Shown here one piece after another: positions 9,869 to 16,605 of a stretch of 25,134 bases of DNA. This stretch comes from Coraliomargarita_B sp046540835 (lineage in GTDB: Bacteria > Verrucomicrobiota > Verrucomicrobiia > Opitutales > Coraliomargaritaceae): the NCBI GenBank assembly GCA_046540835.1, contig JBKHEL010000039.1, positions 1-25,134 of the forward strand. Direction: 5' to 3'. Position numbers and translations under genes: made by a program. Within the stretch, counting starts at the first letter, position 1. Every line of letters begins with the position of its first letter. The notes below the pieces were generated by a model, which saw only the letters and a list, made by a program, of their open reading frames with translations, ran no database searches and was not told the DNA's origin.

Positions 9869-9873
9869 GCTCA
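9849..9873. terminator. Hairpin spanning both stop codons of a convergent gene pair
   Basis: TGAGCTT (9849-9855) and AAGCTCA (9867-9873) form a perfect 7-bp stem around an 11-base loop. The TAA of the protease gene (9866-9868) and the TGA of the transporter gene (9871-9873, minus strand) lie in the right arm. There is no T-run on either strand, so intrinsic termination is unproven. Confidence 0.35.
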
Positions 9874-11487
9874 GGACAAGACACTGATCAGCGTGTTGGC
9901 GATCAGGATCATCACGATCAAGGCGACCGGATAGGCCGAAACATAGCTGACGACCGGCACCTGAGAGTCCGTTTTTGCGGTGATGGCCCCGAGAGCAGGT
10001 GTCGAGGTCATCCCTCCGCAGATTCCCCCCAGCGCCTGAAGTGGATCGAGGCGGAAGAGCTTCCGGGCGAGCGGCCAGGCCACGATTAAGGGGACCAGGC
10101 TCACCAGAATGCCAAGCCCGAAGAGAGCCGGGCCATATTCGCTGACGGTCGCGCCCAGTGCAGCCCCGCCGCGGATCCCCGCATTTGCCAGAAAGAAGAC
10201 CAAACCCAGTTCCTGGAGCAACAGTCGGGTGGGGCGGGGGATGTGCCCGACGATGTGTCCGACCCGCCCGAAATGGCCGAGCAATAGGGCGACAAAGAGA
10301 GGGCCGCCGGCAAGACCGAGAGTGATCGGGTTGCTGCCCGGTAACCCGATCGGGATCAACCCGACGATGATTCCTAGCGTGATCCCGGCGGAGAGCGAAA
10401 GCAAATCAGTGGCATCAATTGCACTGTTTCGGTGGCCAACTGCCTTTCCGAACTTTTTCAGGTCCTCACTGCGGCCGACCGCTGTCAGCTGGTCGTTGAC
10501 CTCGATCACGGTGGAGGCGTTCGGCACAAAAGTCAGCCCCAGGCGGGTGATTCGGGTGATCACACAGCCGTAGTTCTTGAGCGGTGCCAGTTGCCGGAGA
10601 CTCTGCCCTGCGATGTTGCGTTGAGTGACGAGCAGCTGCTGACGTTCGTTTTCCACATCTTTGAGGATATTCCGGTCGCTGCGATGGCCGAGATAATCGA
10701 TGGCAATGGCAATTTCACGGCCGCGCCCGACGAGAAGGAGGAGCTGGCCTTCAGCGAAGGAATCGCCGTAGCTCAGCGGGACCAACTGGCCCTCCTTGAA
10801 GACCCGGGAGACTTGGCAGGCGTTGAAATTGGCGACGCCGGAGTCGGCGATCTGCTTTCCAAAGAGGTTTTTATTGGTCACCTCGACCAATACATTGACC
10901 ACACGATCCTCTGCTTCGGAGCCCTCGGCATGATTGGCAGCAACTTTTTCGAGATCGTGGTGAAGGAACCGGGGAAGCAGTTGCACAAAGAGCACCACAC
11001 CAATCACCCCGAAAGGGTAAGCGATCCCGTAGCCGATGCTGACTCCGCTCGAGCCTTCTTTAAGCCCCTCGGTGGCCGCAGCAAGAGCCGGGGTGCTGGT
11101 GAGGGCACCGGCAAAAATTCCCGCAGCCAAATCTGCGGGCAGGTCGAGCAGACGGGCACCGGCCCAGGTGATCAGCCCTCCGGTGGAGACGATGACAATG
11201 GCCAGTTTCGCCAAGGTCGCGCCCTCCCGGGCCACGGAGGCAAAGAAGCGGCCGCCGGCACCAATCCCGACGCAATAGACAAAGAGCACCAGCCCCAAGG
11301 TGCCCACACCTCCGGGGATCGTGTAGCCGAGATGCCCCGCGAGCAGGGCCGTGAATAAAACTCCGGAACTGCTCAGACTAATGCCTTTAATGGTGATGCT
11401 ACCGAGCAATAAGCCCGTCGCAATTACCGCGAATAGAGCAACAAGCGGCTGTTCCGTTAAAAGCAGGTGGATGGCATCTGGATTCAT
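9871..11487 (-). CDS. AspT/YidE/YbjL-type transporter with two TrkA-C domains
   Basis: This is a polytopic inner-membrane protein of the aspartate:alanine exchanger (AAE) family. It has two hydrophobic halves (about 10-180 and 370-538) flanking a cytoplasmic pair of TrkA-C (RCK-C) domains at about 195-280 and 285-360. Each half carries the family repeat GxxTSTPAL: GALTSTPALAA at 127-137 and GGMTSTPALGA at 491-501. This supports the internal duplication typical of the family. The 538 residues are normal. The transported substrate cannot be assigned; AspT itself exchanges aspartate and alanine, whereas YidE and YbjL are not well defined. It starts at ATG 11487 without a visible ribosome binding site. 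It is divergent from the helicase gene across a highly structured spacer. Confidence 0.9.
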   Translation of the reverse strand: MNPDAIHLLLTEQPLVALFAVIATGLLLGSITIKGISLSSSGVLFTALLAGHLGYTIPGGVGTLGLVLFVYCVGIGAGGRFFASVAREGATLAKLAIVIVSTGGLITWAGARLLDLPADLAAGIFAGALTSTPALAAATEGLKEGSSGVSIGYGIAYPFGVIGVVLFVQLLPRFLHHDLEKVAANHAEGSEAEDRVVNVLVEVTNKNLFGKQIADSGVANFNACQVSRVFKEGQLVPLSYGDSFAEGQLLLLVGRGREIAIAIDYLGHRSDRNILKDVENERQQLLVTQRNIAGQSLRQLAPLKNYGCVITRITRLGLTFVPNASTVIEVNDQLTAVGRSEDLKKFGKAVGHRNSAIDATDLLSLSAGITLGIIVGLIPIGLPGSNPITLGLAGGPLFVALLLGHFGRVGHIVGHIPRPTRLLLQELGLVFFLANAGIRGGAALGATVSEYGPALFGLGILVSLVPLIVAWPLARKLFRLDPLQALGGICGGMTSTPALGAITAKTDSQVPVVSYVSAYPVALIVMILIANTLISVLS

Positions 11488-11561
11488 GATAAAATTGAAA
11501 GCGCATACTGTTTGAGCGCGTCATGCAAACTTCTGAATACCGCGAGGTCTATTTATTTGGC

Positions 11562-11677
11562 GCACGGCAGGGCTGACCGTGCCAGAGCCGGGGGAAGAGA
11601 AAAGCCTTGCTTCCGGCAGCTTAGCCTGTATCGATAGCCACTCAAGAGTCGCATGTATGCACTCTCCTGGCACGGTC
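11562..11677 (+). ncRNA. Putative structured leader RNA or inverted-repeat element upstream of the DEAD-box helicase
   Basis: GACCGTGCCAG (11575-11585) and CTGGCACGGTC (11667-11677) are perfect 11-base complements. Between them is a hairpin with GCCGG/CCGGC and GAAG/CTTC pairings (11587-11617). A second hairpin follows, AGAGT(C)GCAT-GT-ATGCACTCT (11645-11665), with nine pairs and one bulged C. Just upstream, GCACGG (11562-11567) can pair instead with CCGTGC (11577-11582), competing with the long stem. If transcribed rightward, this is the 5' leader of the helicase mRNA. A decayed mobile repeat is the alternative. The strand is inferred. Confidence 0.42.
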
Positions 11678-11678
11678 T

Positions 11679-11730
11679 GTTATCGATGAGCGATTGTCTT
11701 AGGCATCACAAATAAACATTCATCGATAAC
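11679..11730. repeat. Perfect 11-bp inverted repeat with ATCGAT cores
   Basis: GTTATCGATGA (11679-11689) and TCATCGATAAC (11720-11730) are exact inverse complements separated by 30 bases. A related CTGTATCGATAGCC lies at 11626-11639, inside the preceding structured element. It could be a second leader hairpin, a pair of operator half-sites for a dimeric regulator, or part of a decayed element. It lies 45 bases upstream of the helicase start. Confidence 0.55.
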
Positions 11731-11774
11731 GCGGCGCCCGTTACCTACCATCAAGAGATGGCGCCAAATCCATT

Positions 11775-13112
11775 ATGACCGAACTTAAATTCGAGCAGCT
11801 GCCGCTGTCCGCCCCGATTCAACGTGCACTCGTTGAAAAGGATTACACGACACCCTCTCCGATCCAAGCCCGCGCGATCCCCGTGCTCCTGGAAGGTCGG
11901 GATCTTCTCGCCTGTGCCCAGACCGGCACGGGCAAAACGGCGGCCTTTGCGCTGCCGCTGCTCCACCGGATTGCGGAGCATCCGAGGCAGACCTTTCGCC
12001 GCGGGGTGCGTCATCTCGTGCTTGCGCCGACGCGCGAGCTGGCCGGACAGGTGGCTGAGAGCTTTGCCACTTACGGGAAGTATGTGAACTTTCGCTCCGG
12101 CATGGTTTACGGAGGCGTCTCCGAGAAGCCGCAGATCAAGATGCTCTTTCAGGGGCTGGATGTGTTGGTGGCCTGTCCGGGCCGGTTGCTTGATCTGATG
12201 CAGCAGGGCCACGTCGATCTCTCGCAGGTGGAGACGTTTATTCTGGACGAGGCCGACCGGATGCTGGACATGGGCTTTATCCGCGATATCCGAAAGATCG
12301 AAGCAAAGCTGCCGAAGAAACGGCAGACGCTCCTTTTTTCGGCAACCATGGCGAAGGAAATTACGCAACTTGCGCAGAGTCTGCTCGATCGCCCGGAGGA
12401 AATCCGTATCGCGCCCCAGGGCACGACTGCCGAAAAGGTCGAGCAGTCGGTCTGTTTCGTCGGCAAGAAGGGGAAGCAGGACCTTGTGCTGGAGATGCTC
12501 CAGGAGCGCAGGGCGCAGCAGGGAGCCCGGGAGTTGAGTCTGATTTTTACCCGGACCAAGCACGGGGCCAAAAATTTGGCTAAAAAGTTGAACACGCAGG
12601 GCCTTCAGGCCGACTCGATCCATGGAAATAAATCGCAGTCTGCGCGGGAAAAAACACTGGAGGCCTATCGCCGTGGATCGATTGACGTCCTCGTCGCGAC
12701 AGACGTCGCGGCGCGGGGCATTGATGTGAAAAACATCACGCTCGTCGTCAATTTTGACCTGCCCATGGAGGCCGACGCCTATGTGCACCGGATCGGGCGG
12801 ACCGCCCGTGCCGGTGCCAGCGGCCATGCCGTGAGCTTTTGTTCGGGCGAGGAAGTGGCCCTGCTTCGGCAGGTGGAGAAGCTCATTGGCTCCCCGGTGC
12901 CCGTTAATTCGAAGCACGGCTTCCATGATGCCCCGGCGATGGAGCTGCACCAGAGTAACCGCCCGGTCAAGAAACCGCCGCAGGGTGGAGGAGGCGGCCA
13001 GCGTAACGGCGGGTCGCCGCGCGGGCGCCCCGGTCGTGGAGGCCCCGCTGGTAGGCGGCCCGGAGGACCCGGTCGGGGACGCCGGCCCCAGGGAAAACGC
13101 CGTGCCGCTTAA
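11775..13112 (+). CDS. rhlE: ATP-dependent DEAD-box RNA helicase, RhlE type
   Basis: This cytoplasmic RNA helicase unwinds structured RNA, with likely roles in ribosome assembly, RNA decay and cold adaptation. The motifs are in order: Q motif (F6, then PSPIQ at 27-31), Walker A AQTGTGKT at 48-55, PTREL, CPGRL, DEAD at 158-161, SAT at 189-191, and in the second domain TDVAARGID and HRIGRTARAG. The tail from about 390 is basic and rich in Arg-Gly-Pro, typical of RhlE-type RNA-binding tails. The start is ATG 11775. The leader holds the strong inverted repeats annotated separately, which matters because some bacterial RNA helicases are controlled through their own 5' leaders. EngB follows about 100 bases downstream on the same strand. 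Confidence 0.95.
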   Translation: MTELKFEQLPLSAPIQRALVEKDYTTPSPIQARAIPVLLEGRDLLACAQTGTGKTAAFALPLLHRIAEHPRQTFRRGVRHLVLAPTRELAGQVAESFATYGKYVNFRSGMVYGGVSEKPQIKMLFQGLDVLVACPGRLLDLMQQGHVDLSQVETFILDEADRMLDMGFIRDIRKIEAKLPKKRQTLLFSATMAKEITQLAQSLLDRPEEIRIAPQGTTAEKVEQSVCFVGKKGKQDLVLEMLQERRAQQGARELSLIFTRTKHGAKNLAKKLNTQGLQADSIHGNKSQSAREKTLEAYRRGSIDVLVATDVAARGIDVKNITLVVNFDLPMEADAYVHRIGRTARAGASGHAVSFCSGEEVALLRQVEKLIGSPVPVNSKHGFHDAPAMELHQSNRPVKKPPQGGGGGQRNGGSPRGRPGRGGPAGRRPGGPGRGRRPQGKRRAA

Positions 13113-13213
13113 AGGCCGGGCCATTCAAGCTGTCAGGGAGGGCCGAAAGGACCTCAGGTCGAAGGCCCCTTGCCGAGGGCTGACACGCGGCGAAAACGAA
13201 CGACAATTTTGTG

Positions 13214-13855
13214 ATGAAGATCGAATCCGCAAGACTACAGGCCAGTGCCGGGGGGTATGACGACTGTCCGTCCACCGGCCTGCCTGAATTTGCCTTCATC
13301 GGGCGGTCAAATGTGGGCAAATCCTCGCTCATCAATCTGCTGACCGAACGCAGGGAACTGGCCCACACTTCGGCCAGGCCGGGTAAGACGCAACGGATCA
13401 ATCTATTTACGATTAACGAAGCCTGGACCCTCGTCGACCTGCCGGGCTACGGCTATGCCAAGCTGTCCCGGGCGAAACAGGAGGCCTTCAACCGCGAAGT
13501 CAGCGGCTATCTCACGCAGCGGGAAAACCTCAAACAAGTCTTTCTGCTTCTGGACTCGCAAATCGAGCTGCTCGACAGCGATCTTGCTTTTGCAGACTGG
13601 CTGCAGAACTGCGGTGTGGGGTATTCGATCATCCTGACGAAGACCGACCGCGGCTCCAGGGCCACCGTGGACCGGTTTCGAGCCGAGCTCGGCGAAGCAT
13701 TGACAGAACTTGGGCTCGAGCCGGTGGCAGTCTATGCCTGTTCGGCGAAGCTGGGAACCGGGCGTGGCCCGCTCCTGCAGTGGATCGAGCAGCAACTCCC
13801 CAAAAAGCGAAAGAAAAAGGGTAGTCCCAAGCTGAACCTTGGCTGGATGCGATAG
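13214..13855 (+). CDS. engB: Ribosome biogenesis GTP-binding protein EngB (YsxC/YihA)
   Basis: EngB is a small essential GTPase needed for late assembly of the large ribosomal subunit. G motifs are present: G1 GRSNVGKSS at 30-38, a switch threonine in the SARPGKTQ region, G3 DLPGYG at 75-80, G4 TKTD at 142-145 and G5 CSAK near 176. The 213 residues match the family. The C-terminus adds a lysine-rich stretch (KKRKKKG) that could touch rRNA. GTG 13211 and ATG 13214 are adjacent; I take the ATG. The gene follows the helicase on the same strand, so both may be transcribed together for ribosome maturation. It converges on the topoisomerase gene. Confidence 0.95.
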   Translation: MKIESARLQASAGGYDDCPSTGLPEFAFIGRSNVGKSSLINLLTERRELAHTSARPGKTQRINLFTINEAWTLVDLPGYGYAKLSRAKQEAFNREVSGYLTQRENLKQVFLLLDSQIELLDSDLAFADWLQNCGVGYSIILTKTDRGSRATVDRFRAELGEALTELGLEPVAVYACSAKLGTGRGPLLQWIEQQLPKKRKKKGSPKLNLGWMR

Positions 13856-13860
13856 TTTGT

Positions 13861-13913
13861 CGTCGCTACGGGGGTGCCCGGGGAGACGGCGCTGGCGCGG
13901 CGTCGCTACGGGG
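13861..13913. repeat. 13-bp direct repeat between convergent engB and topoisomerase genes
   Basis: CGTCGCTACGGGG occurs exactly at 13861-13873 and again at 13901-13913, 40 bases apart, in the 71-base spacer after engB. This may be a partial duplication or a fragment of a dispersed intergenic repeat. Confidence 0.6.
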
Positions 13914-13922
13914 TCAGCCCCG
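13909..13922. terminator. Short GC hairpin between convergent engB and topoisomerase genes
   Basis: CGGGG (13909-13913) pairs with CCCCG (13918-13922) around a TCAG loop. It is followed on the + strand by GTCTTT. The stem is only 5 bp and the T-run is weak, so it is at best a poor intrinsic terminator for engB. Confidence 0.35.
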
Positions 13923-13926
13923 GTCT

Positions 13927-16005
13927 TTAGGCTCCATTTCGGGCGCTGCGCGGCAGCCGGACGACGTTGCGGACCGGGTGCTTGGTCACGATGTTGCCGC
14001 TTGAGGCGCGCCCGCGCACGGCGAGGTCTTTGAAGAACACTTCCTCCTCGGTTTTCCGGAGCCGGGGTGCGGGCTTCAGGTTGACTTTGACCGCGTCGAT
14101 TTCGCCGTCTTGCGTCGGGTAGCAGGAGACATAGAAGACGCGTGAGCCCGGTTTTCCCTTCGTCAGATCGTATTCCTTATCCCGGGTTACGCCGCCGATG
14201 GTAAAGTGCTTGGCCAGCGTGGGGCCGCTCTTGCCGTCGCGGTAAACCAGGCAGTAGGTCAGCGCGTTTGGATCGGCCCGGTTGAAAATGTCGATGTGCA
14301 GCAAGTTCTTTCCGAAGAAGGCCTTGTCGCTGACTTTGCTGACCTTGAGTGTGCCGTCCTGCGAGATGGCGATCACATCATCGAGGCTGGAGCACTTGCA
14401 GACGGCCTCGTCCTTTTTCATCCCGGTGCCTGCGAAGCCCTCCTTGCGATCGACGTAGAGGGTCTCGTTGGCAATCACCACCTCCTGGGCCATGACCTTT
14501 TCAAATGAGGCGAGTTCGGTTTTCCGCTCCCGGCCCTTGCCGTATTTTTTCTGCAGATCCTTGAACCACTTGATGGTGTATTTGGTCAGGTATTTGAGAT
14601 TTTTTTCGGTTTCGGCAATCTCGTCTTCAAGTGCTTTGATTTGCTCCTCTGCCTTGAAAGCGTCGTATTTGGAGATGCGTTTGATGCGGATTTCCAGCAG
14701 GCGGAGGATGTCCTCACGAGTGACCTCGCGTTTGAGCAGTTTTTTGTAGGGCTCCAGCCCCGCATCAACTGTGGCGACCACGCCCTCCCAGGTCTCCTCT
14801 TCCTCGATTCGGCGGTAGATGCGTTTTTCAATAAAAATCTTCTCGAGCGAGCTGAAATGCCATTTTTCCTGTAGTTCACCGAGCTGGATTTCCAGCTCTT
14901 GTCGTAGCAGGTCGCGGGTCTTTTCGGTGGCCAGATAGAGCAGGTCCTGGGCGGAAAAGAAGCGGGGTTTCCCGTGGTCGATCACGCAAATGTTCGTGGA
15001 AATCGAGAATTCGCAGTCGGTGAATGCGTAGAGTGCCTGCTCGACGGTCTCGGCATCCGATCCGGAGGGCAGGTAGATCAGGATCTCGACATGCTCGGCG
15101 GTGTTGTCCTCGACCCGCGAGATTTTAATTTTCCCTTTTTCGTTGGCCGAGATGATTGAGTCGATCAACGATGTTGTGGTCTTGCCGAAGGGCAGTTCGG
15201 TGATCGCCAGTAGATTCTTCTTGCGCGCTTCGATGCGGGCGCGGACTTTCACCCGTCCGCCACGTTTGCCATTGTTGTAGTCCGATACATCGGCGATCCC
15301 TCCGGTGGGGAAGTCCGGGACGATTTCCGGCGTCTTTTTGCGCAGCAGATCGATGCAGCCCTCGATCAGCTCATTGAAATTGTGCGGCAGGATTTTACAG
15401 GAGAGGCCCACCGCGATCCCCTCGGCCCCCTGCGCCAGGAGTAGCGGGAACTTCATCGGCAGCGTTTCCGGCTCTTTATTGCGTCCGTCATAGGAGGCCA
15501 GCCAATTGGTCGTCTTCGGGTTAAAGGCGACATCCAGGGCAAACCTGGACAGGCGTGCTTCGATATAGCGGGGGGCCGCCGAGGAATCGCCGGTGAAGCT
15601 GTTGCCCCAGTTGCCCTGCATGTCGATGAGCAGGTCTTTTTGCCCGAGTTGCACCATGGCATCGCCGATCGAGGCATCGCCGTGGGGGTGATACTTCATG
15701 GTGTTCCCGATCAGGTTGGCGACCTTGTTGTAGCGGCCGTCCTCCAGCTCACGCATGGAGTGCAGGATGCGGCGCTGCACGGGCTTTAAACCATCGTTTG
15801 CGTGCGGCACGGCCCGCTCGAGAATGACGTAGCTGGCGTAGTCGAGAAACCAGCCGCTGAACATGGCGTCCACATGTCCCGAGTCCGGTGCCAGATCAAA
15901 AAAGTCCTCTGCCCCGGGCGCTTCATCGGCTGCAAGGTCCTCAGCGGGCTGATCGAACTCCAGTTCAAGATTATCTTTTTTGGGCGTCTTTTTTTTACGA
16001 GGCAT
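13927..16005 (-). CDS. parC: DNA topoisomerase IV/gyrase subunit A, short form
   Basis: This is the DNA-cleaving subunit of a type IIA topoisomerase, which passes one duplex through another to relax or decatenate DNA. The N-terminal region holds KPVQRRILHSM (74-84), YHPHGDASIGD (105-115) and the catalytic tyrosine Y147 (AAPRYIEARLS). A coiled-coil-forming region lies near 375-490. The C-terminal part (about 510-692) is shorter than the full GyrA beta-pinwheel. The overall form recalls topoisomerase IV A subunits of Bacteroidota. The residue at the usual quinolone-contacting Ser position is alanine (A111), while the acidic position is kept (D115). The partner ATPase subunit is not in this window. 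It starts at ATG 16005 without a ribosome binding site, 153 bases after the HPr gene on the same strand. Naming it parC rather than gyrA is provisional. Confidence 0.9.
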   Translation of the reverse strand: MPRKKKTPKKDNLELEFDQPAEDLAADEAPGAEDFFDLAPDSGHVDAMFSGWFLDYASYVILERAVPHANDGLKPVQRRILHSMRELEDGRYNKVANLIGNTMKYHPHGDASIGDAMVQLGQKDLLIDMQGNWGNSFTGDSSAAPRYIEARLSRFALDVAFNPKTTNWLASYDGRNKEPETLPMKFPLLLAQGAEGIAVGLSCKILPHNFNELIEGCIDLLRKKTPEIVPDFPTGGIADVSDYNNGKRGGRVKVRARIEARKKNLLAITELPFGKTTTSLIDSIISANEKGKIKISRVEDNTAEHVEILIYLPSGSDAETVEQALYAFTDCEFSISTNICVIDHGKPRFFSAQDLLYLATEKTRDLLRQELEIQLGELQEKWHFSSLEKIFIEKRIYRRIEEEETWEGVVATVDAGLEPYKKLLKREVTREDILRLLEIRIKRISKYDAFKAEEQIKALEDEIAETEKNLKYLTKYTIKWFKDLQKKYGKGRERKTELASFEKVMAQEVVIANETLYVDRKEGFAGTGMKKDEAVCKCSSLDDVIAISQDGTLKVSKVSDKAFFGKNLLHIDIFNRADPNALTYCLVYRDGKSGPTLAKHFTIGGVTRDKEYDLTKGKPGSRVFYVSCYPTQDGEIDAVKVNLKPAPRLRKTEEEVFFKDLAVRGRASSGNIVTKHPVRNVVRLPRSARNGA

Positions 16006-16158
16006 GGAAAAAGAATTTCAGTGTCCGCAGCTTTGCGGCGGGTTGGTCGCGGGCCAATCGGAGCAGGTCCCGGTCCGGGCCAGTCTGGATACCCTGTGTG
16101 GTTTGGACCGGACTGAGGGCGATGCGGCCTTTGCGCAGAGAAGTCTTCGGAGGGTGCG

Positions 16159-16464
16159 CTATGCCTCCTCGAAGCGTTTTTCGAAGAGGGCGGTCATGTC
16201 GTCGAGCATTTTTTCACCGGCATCGCTCGGGCCTTCGGCACGGATCCTCAGCTTGGAGCCTTTTCCTGCGGCCAGCATCATCAGGCCCATGATGCTTTTT
16301 CCGTTGACCTGCTCGTCATCTTTTTCGACCCAGACCTCTCCGGAGAAGGTGTTGGCGATACGAACAATCATCGCAGCGGGACGGGCGTGGATGCCCATCT
16401 TATTTTGCACGACCATCTCGCGCTCAAGCGAGCTACTGGAGTCATTGGTTCCTGAAGGTGTCAT
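16159..16464 (-). CDS. ptsH: HPr family phosphocarrier protein
   Basis: HPr relays phosphate from enzyme I to sugar or nitrogen PTS components, and in many bacteria it serves mainly as a regulator. The histidine site is H26 in KMGIHARPA. A serine matching the HPr kinase site is S57 in NGKSIMGLMML. From ATG 16464 it has 101 residues, about 15 more than usual because of a Ser-rich N-terminal extension. An ATG at 16416 would give 85 residues, but it would cut into the first beta strand (EREMVVQNK). Nine T residues touch the start codon and no Shine-Dalgarno is close. No enzyme I or sugar permease gene is nearby. The topoisomerase A gene lies downstream on the same strand. Confidence 0.93.
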   Translation of the reverse strand: MTPSGTNDSSSSLEREMVVQNKMGIHARPAAMIVRIANTFSGEVWVEKDDEQVNGKSIMGLMMLAAGKGSKLRIRAEGPSDAGEKMLDDMTALFEKRFEEA

Positions 16465-16543
16465 AAAAAAAAATTGTCTAGCGATCAATCTCCTGTCGTG
16501 TGAGCAGGAAATGTTCCACGGGCATCAATCCCGGAAACAACTT

Positions 16544-16572
16544 ATTAAGAGATCTTGAAAAAATTTGGTCAA
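16544..16572 (-). promoter_or_regulatory. Sigma-70-like promoter upstream of HPr gene
   Basis: On the minus strand TTGACC (16572-16567) and CTTAAT (16549-16544) are separated by exactly 17 bases. They match 5/6 and 4/6 of the consensus. Transcription would begin about 70 bases before the HPr start codon. Found by eye only. Confidence 0.45.
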
Positions 16573-16582
16573 GGTGGAAAGC

Positions 16583-16604
16583 GAATCCGTAAAGAATCCG
16601 TAAA
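16583..16604. repeat. Perfect 11-bp tandem duplication
   Basis: GAATCCGTAAA occurs twice back to back (16583-16593 and 16594-16604), immediately downstream of the ABC transporter stop codon and upstream of the proposed HPr promoter. Confidence 0.75.
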
Positions 16605-16605
16605 A

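Noticed and set aside
10432..11358. 308-codon plus-strand frame
   Set aside because: Antisense to the AspT/YidE-type transporter; acidic low-information translation with no motif.
11679..11730. Replication origin based on clustered ATCGAT sites
   Set aside because: No DnaA boxes (TTATCCACA-like), no AT-rich unwinding stretch and no dnaA/dnaN neighbours.
11751..13124. 457-codon minus-strand frame
   Set aside because: It lies opposite the intact DEAD-box helicase, and its residues show no domain; it is a by-product of GC-rich codon use.
13113..13210. Terminator between the helicase and engB
   Set aside because: GACCTCAGGTC has a one-base loop and there is no T-run; read-through into engB seems as likely.
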